A DNA stretch of 64,000 nucleotides, taken from contig CM039464.1 of NCBI GenBank assembly GCA_022414725.1, positions 29,513,968-29,577,967 on the forward strand. The letters run 5' to 3'. Source of the stretch: Microglena sp. YARC. Its lineage: Eukaryota; Chlorophyta; Chlorophyceae; Chlamydomonadales; Chlamydomonadaceae. Positions 18,409 through 29,000 of the stretch are shown here, one piece after another (within the stretch, counting starts at the first letter, position 1; every line of letters starts with the position of its first letter). Both the position numbers and the translations under genes were made by a program. The notes beneath the pieces were generated by a model that ran no database searches, was not told the DNA's origin, and was given only the letters and a program-made list of their open reading frames with translations.

Positions 18409-19103
18409 CTCACCATCACCATCAATCCATGCATGCTACAACGCATCTTCATCCACCCCTGACAGCCCCACCCCCTACCCCTCCATGCATGCTACAAGGT
18501 ATCCTCACCCACACCCTCAAACATACACCCTACCCATCCATGCATGCTACAAGGCATCCTCAAACACACCCTCACCCACACACCCTAACAATTTATACAT
18601 GCCACAAGGCAAACTCACCCACACCCTCACCACACATGCATGGTACGAGGCACCATCACACACTGACCCTTCCCATCTACCCATGCTACTTCATGGGTCA
18701 GCGCAAAGAAGAAGTGGTAACAAACCTTCGCTCCTCCTCCTCCTTGGAACCCTGCCCACAAGTTTGTCCAACCTGTCGCCAAAGCTGTTTACCGTAGTCT
18801 TCAATGTTCCTGAATGTAACGCTGCGGATGTGCTCCACCCATCCTTCGGATCATCGTTTAAGGCAGAGAACTAGGGGCGCGCCATCCTAAACGAGGCTGG
18901 GAACGAGGCTTGTAGATCACTGTTAGGTTGCTGCAGCAGCAGCCATTTTCAAAAGAGACTGCAAGCTGCTACTTTTCAAGTTTCGAGGTTGCGAATGTCT
19001 CCCCCCTAGCCCTCGGTCGCGGTCGCCAGCGCCCGCGCCAGCGATTTTTCAAACACCCTGCCACGCGCTGCGAGAGTTATCTGGTTTGCCGAGCTGTTGC
19101 CCG
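17420..19103 (-). repeat. Inverted repeat, right arm (~1.7 kb)
   Basis: Reverse complement of 13720-15450. It contains the better preserved exon at 17664-17900, the array at 17920-18660 (including a ~40-base poly-C run near 18369-18404) and the GC-rich end AGCGCTGCGAGAGTT-like/GCCGAGCTGTTGCCC. Confidence 0.85.
17664..17900 (-). CDS. Unidentified exon (YPTPEF domain), intact copy
   Basis: The 237-bp exon is bounded by GGGCTGTGAG|GGTATATATCC and AACGGCTAT|GTGAGTGG, phase 0 at both ends. It encodes GIYPTPEFWIKNTTLPFTFA, then FWRTYVDGNHAMYDYKLLDA and LLKDVNKTLVAKAGMEQQLQ, ending in an acidic/Ser-rich tail. I do not recognise the family. It lies upstream of, and on the same strand as, the minus-strand kinase gene and could be part of its ectodomain, but its exit phase does not fit the TM exon directly, so at least one exon would be missing between them. 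N-glycosylation-like NTT and NKT sites fit an extracellular domain but prove nothing. Confidence 0.5.
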
Positions 19104-20260
19104 GCAGTGTGATGCCTGCAGGCATGCCTGGTCACTCATCCCCCCCCCCCCCTCAAATACCCCCAGCCGGTGGCCGGAATCGGAAGGCTGACACGCTCGG
19201 TGGCAAGCCATTCTCTAGGCAAACATGCCCACCTATATTGCCGGGGATTGTTGCTATTTCGTTGGCGTCGCTCTTCTGCTACATTCGTGCTCGAAATCAG
19301 GGGGACTGGTCGAGGCTGAAGAAATGAATCTGGGAACGATGATGAGATACGCCCTGTAGACGCGTCTACACCAGCACCAGCAGGGGCACCAGCGGGCACC
19401 AGTGCCTTCACTAGCACCATGGGCAGGGGCGGGCAGGGGCCCTACACAAACTGCTGTACATCCGCATCCGCATCCGCATCCGACAGGTGTCGGAATCACA
19501 GAAGTCCGGTACGCGCAGCGCGGGCGCGGGCGGCCCAGACGTACATCCGCGTACATCTCACGCGAAAGAAAAAAAGTGTTGCGTGTCCGCCAGAGGACAA
19601 TACCTGTGTAAGGGCAAGCGAAGTTCATTGGATAGATAACCAGTATAACACCTGCAGGCTCTGCCAATAATTTGCCGCTGAATAATCAAGTTTCTCTGTA
19701 TCGACATTCCTCAGTATACCCGTCTTAGTACTTCGAGCCCCATACGCTACTCTTATATGACTCCCAGCTGCTCTGTATCATCGAACTGCCTTTGAATCCT
19801 ATACCTCTTATTCCTAGAGCCACGTTTACTCGCATAGTATTTCTGTCTCTCAATCCGCGTTCCTATGTGTGTGTTTTGACGTCCTGCAAGTTCCCGTTCT
19901 GAAAGTTCGTCCCGCGAGACATTTTGTGTCTCTTGCGCTAGAAGCCACAAGAACAATATGGACCATCCGTCGCGACGATTTAGTTTGCAGACGCACCTTG
20001 GCGCCTTGCTTGTCCTGTGCCTGGTAAGCTGGTACCTTGGCGTCTGTGCTCTCCTGCAATCAATGATTCTCGCGGCAATGATCTTCTTGGCAGTCATGGG
20101 GGTGGTTTTGGTGGTCGTGGTGGTGGTGGTGGAGGTGATGGTGCTGCTTAATACCTTCTACTATGGATGAACCCCTCCTAGCTATGTAAAGTAGATATTG
20201 ATAGCCATCGAGGTTGGCCAGTGTGAGTGCTAGAGTATAGTGGAGTTGGGTTGGTTGCAC
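19104..20260. other. Mostly unique sequence; hydrophobic ORF at 19958-20170
   Basis: A plus-strand frame starting at 19958 encodes MDHPSRRFSLQTHLGALLVL then CLVSWYLGVCALLQ, which resembles a signal peptide or anchor and could be a first exon of the downstream plus-strand gene. A GTGGTGGTG microsatellite follows immediately and inflates the frame with Val. A GTAAGC near 20020 could be a donor. Support is weak. Confidence 0.25.
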
Positions 20261-20264
20261 TTCT

Positions 20265-20740
20265 CACAATACATCGCACACTCCGACAGTCCTCACAAAA
20301 CAAGCCACCCTCCTAATAACACATAGCACAGTCAGACACTCCTCACAACACAAGCCACCCTCCTAATAACACACAGCACAGTCGGACACTCATCACAACA
20401 CACAGCACATGCCACATTCCTCACAACACACAGCACATGCCACACTCCTCATAACACACAGCACAGTCGGACACTCCTCACAACACAAGCCACCCTTCTA
20501 ATAACACACAGCACAGTCCGACACTCATCACAACACATGCCACACTCCTCATAACACACAGCACAGTCAGACATTCCTCACAACACATGCCACACTCCTC
20601 ATAACACACAGCACAGTCCGATACTCCTCACAACACATGCCACACTCCTCATAACACACAGCACAGTCCGACACTCATGATAACACATGCCACACTCCTC
20701 ATAACACACAGCACAGTCCGGCACTCATAACGACAAATGG
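20265..20740. repeat. CACACTCCTCATAACACACAGCAC tandem repeat
   Basis: Units of 40-55 bp made of ACACACAGCACAGTCCGACA and CTCCTCACAACACATGCCAC are repeated about ten times. No coding signal was seen. Confidence 0.9.
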
Positions 20741-20744
20741 CACA

Positions 20745-21115
20745 CCTCTCACTTTCCTAACTCTCCTGACTCCTGTTCTGACTATACTGCCTCCTCTCCT
20801 TTCCGTACTGCCTCCTCTCCTGACTCCTGTTCTGACTATACTGCCTCCTCTCCTGTCCGTACTGCCTCCTCTCCTGACTCTCCTGACTCCTGTTCTGACT
20901 ATACTGCCTCCTCTCCTGTCCGTACTGCCTCCTCTCCTGACTCTCCTGACTCCTGTTCTGACTATACTGCCTCCTCTCCTGTCCGTACTGCCTCCTCTCC
21001 TGACTCTCCTGACTCCTGTTCTGACTATACTGCCTCCTCTCCTGTCCGTACTGCCTCCTCTCCCGACTGTACTGACTCCCGTCCTGACTTTACTGCCCCC
21101 TCTCCTGACTTCTGA
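20745..21115. repeat. Pyrimidine-rich ~63-bp tandem repeat
   Basis: Units of CTGACTCCTGTTCTGACTAT, ACTGCCTCCTCTCCTG and TCCGTACTGCCTCCTCTCCT lie directly upstream of the acceptor at 21132. The pyrimidine-rich composition would make an extended polypyrimidine tract. The minus-strand Arg/Gly-rich frame is an artefact. Confidence 0.85.
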
Positions 21116-21132
21116 ATTCACCTCCTGCACAG

Positions 21133-23098
21133 GTTGTCCCCTTTCAAGCACAGCTCATCAGACCCGTATCAACAGTTGATGAGCTGCACGCTTACACCTG
21201 GGAAGAGGCCGGGCTCACGCATGCCAAGGACATGGCACTCACCAGCAACGGGTTGGTTACCAGCAGTGGATTAGTTACCAGCAGCACCAGCAGCGGATTG
21301 GTTACCAGGGGCAGCAGCAGCAGTACCCGCAGCAGCAGCAGCACCAGCAGTGGATTGGCTAGCAGCAGCAGCAGCAGCACCAGCAGCAGTACCAGCAGCA
21401 CCAGCAGTGGATTGTTTAGCGTTGACGGTTACTTTAGCCGTCTGCTTCTTCAGGCATCAGCCCCGGCAGCTGCGGCGGCCCCAAATTCCCAGGTTCAGGG
21501 TATTCAGGACAGCATCGACAGGCAGAACAGCAACTTGCAAGACTCGGGGAAGGGTGTCAGGGGCGCCACAATTGCTGCCGTGGGTGGCACAGCAGCCGCT
21601 TCCCTCATCGTGACCACCGCAGCAGGCACGGCCATCAGTCAGGTGGTGACCTTCACAGTAATGGGTGCAACTAGCGCTGCCGTAGAGGGAGCGACGGAGC
21701 TTGCCTCCACGGCTGTGCATGGATCCCTGGGGCCTATTTGTATTGCAGAGATTGTGGGCCGCGTGACCATGCGAGCAGGCGTGGATGCAGCTCTGGCCCC
21801 CCTGGGCCTCACGGACATAATCTACCACATACAATTCTTTGTCCTGTCATCCAGCATGCGCATCGAGATGTCCTCACAGCAGGAGGAGCTGGCCACTTCT
21901 CTCGAGTGGATCCTCTTCCAAATAAATATCGGTGACAAGTTCAGGCACCACACCTCCATCTACAACGTAACCCGCACGATTGAAGACCCGACAGTAGTTA
22001 TCCCGGGCTTCAGCGGCCGCAGGCTACAGCAACAGGTCTTGGAAGAGCCGGAGAGCCGAGGCTTGTACGTCTACAGACTGGCCGGCATGCGGCTGATCAT
22101 CATTGCGTTTTCTTTCTGTGTCCTGGTGGTCATCCATTGGCTGATCCTGAAGCTCTGGCACCCAGTCTTCTGCATCTGCGATAGCGTCTGGTTCGTGCTG
22201 TGCTGCAGGACCGGCATCGCGCCCATCAAGCACAAGAGGAACATTAGCAAGGAGAAGTTGGAAGAAGAGGAGATGGAGAAAAAACCCATGACTGCTCCTA
22301 CGCAACAGCCACCCCCTGCGTACTACCCCCAGCATGAGTACCACCCTCCAGCCTATCCTCCTGCTGGAGGGTACCCTCAGCCCTACCCACAGTCGTACCC
22401 AAAGCCCTACCCACAGCACTACCCACAGCCCTACCCACAGCCCTACCCGCAGCCCTACACACAGCCTTCTTACCCCCAGGCCTCTTACCCCCGCCCCGGC
22501 CCTACCCAGCCTTCTTACCCCCAGCCCCCGCCCTACCCCCAGCCTTCTTACCCCCCTGCACCTCCCATCAGCTACCCCCCCTGCCATGCCCCCCCTCGTC
22601 ATCATGGACTCCGAACCTGTCCGCATTCAAGTCACTCCTCGCAAACCTGCAGCTATCGCAGAGTCCCACAACGAGCTCAACAATAACAACGTGGCCGCTG
22701 GCAAAACTGCAGCTATCGCAGAGTCCCACAACAAGCTCAACGATAACAACGTGGCCGCTCGCAAACCTGCCGCTATCGCAGAGTCTAACGATAAGCTCGA
22801 GTACAACGTTGCCGCCCACCCCGATCGGGAGCCCATCAACAGTGACAGTTACTTCAAGGTGCTCGGTCGTGAAATTGATCTCGTGTGGGATCGCTTCCCC
22901 ATCCCGTCCATTCTCGCCTTCCCTCGGTTGGAGATCATATTCCTGGATATTGCCCTGCTTGGAGCAACTCAAGCCGGCGTCATGTGCCTGTGCACTGGTG
23001 AGGTTCGCTACATGTGGCCTGGCTTCATCGTCATGCCCATCGTCATGCTCTACCTCGGCTTGTCTGCGATTATCATCTCGTCTATTACTGAGGACCAG
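21133..23098 (+). CDS. Membrane protein exon with one-base frameshift
   Basis: Borders are CTCCTGCACAG|GTTGTCCCC and GAGGACCAG|GTGGGC. It encodes VVPFQAQLIRPVSTVDELHA, a (S/T/G)-rich tract with GLVTSS/SGLASS words, an Ala/Val/Gly segment (GATIAAVGGTAAASLIVTTA), a TM (RLIIIAFSFCVLVVIHWLIL), a basic-acidic stretch, then a PQPYPQPYPQ region. The frame then changes at a run of seven Cs (22575-22581). With six, SYPPAMPPLVIMDSEPV continues into a KPAAIAESHN(E/K)LN repeat and two more hydrophobic segments. The exon length, 1966 bp, is one more than a multiple of three although both ends are phase 0, which supports a single inserted base. Confidence 0.65.
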
Positions 23099-26000
23099 GT
23101 GGGCAGGAGAGAGGGAGAGAGATTGATGTGGGGAGAGGCAGTGTTATTTTTGTCTTGTCTTGTCTTGTCTTGACTTGTCTTGTCTTGTCTTGTCTTGTCT
23201 TGTCTTGTCTTGTCTTGTCTTGTTATTACTTATCTTGTTTTAACTTGCCTTGCTTTAACTTGTCTTGTCTTGTCTTGTCTTGTCTTGTCTTGTCTTGTCT
23301 TGTCTTGTCTTGTCTTGTCTTGTCTTGTCTTGTCTTGTCTTATTTTGTCTTGTCTTGTTTTAACTTGTCTTGTCTTGTCCTGTCCTTTTTACTTCATTAT
23401 TTCTTGGCTTAATCCCTCCCTCGCCTGTCTTTGGTGAATGTCTGATTTGGTTTGGTGTGTTGGCCTTAGGCAGAAGAGGGATTTGTTTCAATATCTCCCC
23501 TGCCCACTTGCCTGGGTGGGTGGTGGAGGTTGGGTCGGTTGGAGGTGGGTTGGTAGTGTGGGTGGGTTGGTTGGTGGTGGGGGTTGGTTTGGTGGTGGGG
23601 GTGGGTGGGTTGGTGGGTGGGTTGGTTGGTGGTGTGGTTGGTGGGGTGGGGGGTTGGGGGGGCTTAGTGGGGTTGGGTTGGGGGTTTGTGGGGTTGGGTT
23701 GAGTTGGGGGGGGGGGGGAGGATTACTGCTCCATACCTTGCTTTCTGCAGACGTTGTGCCATGGCAGGCAGTAAGCAAAGATCAAGCTTGCTGATCCCAT
23801 TGGTTGTTCATTTTCAGAAATCCCGGTTTCTTTATCAAAATTCATCGCTTCAGAAGCTAATACCTTACCTTGCTTTCTGAAGACGTTGTACCATGGCATG
23901 GCATGCAGTACACAGAACGATTTCACTGATCCCATTGTTCGCTTTCAGAAATCCCAGTTTCTTTAACAGAATTCATCGCTTCAGAAGCTATTACCGTACC
24001 TTGCTTTCTGCAGAAATGTTACCATGGCGTGCAGTGCACCAAGAATGAACTTGCTGATCCCATTGTTCATTTTCAGAAATCCCAGTTCCTTTATCAGAAT
24101 TCGTTGATGCTGCTGCTGCTGCTGCTGCTAATGATGATAACATTTGTTCTTGTGCCCTACTGGACTACCTTACATTGCTTGCTGCAGAACTACTACCACG
24201 GCATGCAGTACACCACGAACAAGCTGTCTGATCCATCGCGAAGCTTCTTTATGGAATGGCTCTTGTTCTGGCGCATCCGAGGCACGTGGGGCAACAAGAC
24301 CATGAACATAATGCATAGCCAAGACAAGGAGCCCCACCGATCCATGCACGTCAGCAAGACAGGCCTCAGCGTGTTCTTCCTGTACAAGCTTCTCAAGGCA
24401 CACAGCAAGCACAAGTGAGTACAGTCACTATAAGCGCAATACGCACAGGCACCACCACTACCACCACCTCCACCCGCACCCCCACCACACCACAATTAGC
24501 ATATGCTCCCCACCCCACCCCACCCCCACCACAATAAGCACAAGCTCAGCAAGCACAAGTGAGTGCGAGCACAATAAGCGCAATAAGCACAATAAGCACA
24601 AGTTAGTACGGCAGTAAGGCATGTAGAAAGTGCATGAGGGTCGTGAAATAGAACGTGCACAGCAAGCACAAGTGAGTACAAGCAAAAAAGCGCAACACGC
24701 ACAGGCACTACCCCCCCCCCCCCCCCCCCCCCCCCCCACACACACACACCACCACCACCACCACCACCACCACAATAAGCACAAGCTCAGCAAGCAACAA
24801 GTGAGTACAGCGGTAAGGCATGTAGTAAGTGCATGAGGGTCGTGAAATAGCACATGCACCATGGATCCCCATCGATCCATGTACGGCAGCAAGACAGGCC
24901 TCAGTGTGTCGTTCCTGTACAAGCTGCTCAAGGCGCACAGCAAGCACAAGTGAGTGCGAGCACAATAAGCACAAAACATACAGGCACCACCACCACCACC
25001 ACAATACGTACATGCACCCCCACCCCCATCCCCACCCCCACCACAATTAGCACATGCTCGCCCACCACCACCACAACAAGCACTTGTGAGTGCAAGGCCC
25101 TCTGGGATGTGGCTCTAGGCTGAGCAGAAGAAGGCTGAGCAGGCTGCCATTTTTTATCTTACAAAATCTATCTCCATTTAAAAATATATTTTGAACTCAT
25201 TTGCATGCATGTAGGCATGAGGCGAAGGCCGTCTGGGATGTGGCCCCTGCCAGAAGAAGGCTGATCAGACTATGAAGAAGAAGGACCGCAGCAACCAAAG
25301 TGCATGCTATGCTATAGTGGAGGAGGCAAAGGAGGCTGCTGTGGTGGATATGAAGGCAGGAGAACCCGACTTGATTCTCTGTGAGAAGCTGCAGCTCCTA
25401 GGCTATGAAGTGCAGGTGATGGCATAGCATTGTTATTATTAGTATTCTCATTAGTATTATGATTATTAATATGAGTATTATAATTATTATTAGCATGAGA
25501 ATTAGCATTATTACTAGCATTTTTATTATTAGTATCATTATTATTATTATTTGCATTATTGTATAATATATATGTGTGTGTGTGTGTGTATGGGCAAGTC
25601 CCTTTAGCCTATTTGGCCAACCCCTGGACTGTAACATACATATGTATGTGTGTGGGTATATGTGCATGTGTATGTGTGTGTGTGGGTATATGCGCTTGTA
25701 TACGTGTGTATGTATATATGTGTGTATGACAATGGCTCATGCCCTTGGGCTGGCCAGTCGAATCAAGCACCGTAATCATACAAGCTAGATATCTGATGTA
25801 CCGCTTGCTTGATTCTGTACTGCAGGAGCGATTCGGTGATATGTACTGCGACTACACTGATAGTACTCGCAACTGGAAGATCTTGGAGATGTTCATTAAG
25901 GTGAGCTGTTGTTTGTATGTATGTATGTATGTATGTATGTATGTATGTATGTATGTATGTATGTATGTATGTATGTATGTGTATGTATGTATGTATGTAT

Positions 26001-29000
26001 GTATGTATGTATGTATGTATGTATGTATGTATGTATGTATGTATGTATGTATGTTACAGTCCAGGGGTAGGGACTTGCCCAACCGTGATAGGAAGGGCTT
26101 AAAAAACACATTGTTGTTCATTAAGGTGGGCCGTTACAAATGTGCCCCCAGGATTTTTTGTTTTGCAAATAAACTCTGCAACTGTAGATACTAAGCAAAG
26201 CCGATTGGCAAGGTAAGACGCTTTTGAAGTGTCTTCATACTTTTTAAATGTCTTCAAACTTTTTGAATATCTGAACACTGTTTAAGTGTCTTCACTTTTT
26301 ATGAGTCTTATAGCCATTCAGCGGATGATTTGGGTTCAAGGTTTCTGAAGAACCCAGACTTCGTACAGGAAATCGAGAATTTGGCCTGCAAATCTGAGAA
26401 TTGTCGCGAGAATTCTCGATAATTGGCCTGAGATTCTGAGAACCAAGTCCGAAGTACAAAGTGTGCTTCCCTAATCATCCCCTGAATTGCTATAACACTT
26501 CTGAAGTGCCTGGACTTGTTATGTGTCGTAACACGTATGATGTCTCTTAACACTTTAAAAGTCTTAATGTTAGGTTGCTCTTGCACTGCTTGCTTACTGT
26601 GCCTAACAACATAACATAACAACATAACAACATAACATAGCAACATAATAACATAACAACATAACAACATAACAAAATAACATAACAACATAACAACATA
26701 ACATATAATAACATAACATAACTACATAACATAACATAAAATAACATAACAACATAACATAACATAAAATAACATAACAACATAACACAACTTGTGCAGA
26801 TTGCGCTGGCCTCAATCTCTGGAGTGGGTGTAGGCTTACAGTTGGAGCCCCGCACCAACACAACATAACATACATGGTGCAGACCGCGCTGTCTTCCACA
26901 CAACACAACATAACATACATTGTGCAGATCGCTCTGGCCTCCATCTCTGGAGTGGGTGTCGGTTTACAGCTGGAGCCCCGCACCAGCACTGCACTCGGAC
27001 TCAATGCTGCGTTTTTTACGTGTGTGCTGTTGCTGGCCATTGCCACCACACTGTGCAGGCCAAGGAATGAGACGGTAAGCTGAAAGGGGTGGGGTGGGTG
27101 AAGTGGGGTGGGTGAAGTGGGTGGGGTGTGGGTGAAGTGGGATGGGTGTGTAGGATGGCGTTCCTTGCGTGTGTGCTGTTCCTGGCCATTGCCACCACAC
27201 TGTGCAGGACAAGGAATGAGACGGTAAGCTGAAAGGGGTGGGGTGGGGGTGAAGTGGGGTTTGGGTGAAGTGGGTTTTGAGTGAAGTGGGGTGGGGTGGG
27301 TGTGTAGGATGGTGTTCCTTGCGTGCGTGCTGTTCCTGGCCATTGCCACCACACTGTGCAGGCCAAGGAATGAGACGGTAAGCCGAAGGGGGAGGGTTGT
27401 GGGTGAAGTGGGGTGGGGTGTGGGTGAAGTGGGGTGGGGTGGGTGTGAAGTGGGGTGGGTGTCGGTGGGTGTTCCTTGCGTGTGTGCACTTCCTGGCCAT
27501 TTCCACCACACTGTTCAGGCCAAACGATGAGCCTGTAAGTAGTCAGGGATGTGGGTGCGGGTGGGGGTGTAGGATGGCGTTCCTTGCTTGTGTGCGCTTC
27601 CTGTCCATTGCCACCACACTGTTCAGGCCAAACGATGAGCCTGTAAGTTGACAGGGATGTGGGTGCGGGTGGGGGTGTAGGATGGCGTTCCTTGCGTGTG
27701 TGCTCTTCCTGGCCATTGCCACCACACTGTTGAGGCCAAACGATGAGCCTGTAAGTAGACAGGGATGTGGGTGCGGGTGGGGGTGGGCATTCCTTGCTTG
27801 TGTGCAGTTCTTGGCAGCTGCGCCACGACACTGTTCAGGCCAAACAATGAGGCGGGAGGTTTTTTTGTTTTAAGTTGACAGGGGTGAGGGTGGGGGTGGG
27901 GCGAGGGTGGGGTTGGAGTGGTCATTCCTTGCTTGTGCGAGTTCTTGGCAGCTGCGCCACGACACTGTTCAGGCCAAACAATGATGCGGGAGGTTTTTTT
28001 TGTTTTAAGTTGACAGGGGTGGGGTGGGGTGGGGCGAGGTGGGGTTGGAGTGGTCATTCCTTGCTTATGCGAGTTCTTGGCAGCTCCGCCACGACACTGT
28101 TCAGGCCAATAGCAATGATGCGGGAGGTTTTTTTTGTTTTAAGTTGACAGGGGTGGGGTGGGGGTGGGGCGAGGTGGGGTTGGAGTGGTCATTCCTTGCT
28201 TGTGCGAGTTCTTGGCAGCTGCGCCACGACACTGTTCAGGCCAAACAATGATGCGGGAGGTTTTTTTGTTTTAAGTTGACAGGGGTGGGGTGGGGATGGG
28301 GCGAGGTGGGGTTGGAGTGGTCATTCCTTGCTTGTGCGAGTTCTTGGCAGCTGCGCCACGACACTGTTCAGGCAACAATGATGCGGGAGGTTTTTTTTGT
28401 TTTTAAGTTGACAGGGGTGGGGTGGGGGTGGGGCGAGGTGGGGTTGGAGTGGTCATTCCTTGCTTGTGGCGAGTTCTTGGCAGCTGCGCCACGACACTGT
28501 TCAGCTTGCCAACAATGATGCGGGAGGTTTTTTTGTATTTAAGTTGACAGGGGGTGGGGTGGGGTGGGGCGAGGTGGGGTTGGAGTGGTCATTCCTTGCT
28601 TGTGTGCAGTTCCTGGCCGTTGCCACCACTCTGTTCAGGCAAAGAATGAGACGGTAAGTTGAAGGGGGAGGGTTGTGGGTGGGATGTGGGTGTGGGTGGG
28701 TGAGCCTTGCGGTGTGGTGCTGTTGTTCGGTGCAGGTTTGCCAGACACTGTTCAGGCCAAATAATGAGACAGTAATGAGGACAGTATGAGACAGTTATGA
28801 GACGGTGGGGTGGGATTGGAGTGGGAGAGTGTTTCAATCAGTTTTCGTGAAAGTTAAGGCTTAAGAACAGGCTGTCTCCCCACCTACCTACCTGCCCTAC
28901 CCCTGTCCTCACTTGCAGCTATACTCAATGCGCACCAAACTCCATGTTCTTTGGCAGTATCCATCTCCACCACTCGCACACACATCGCAAAAAGTCACAC

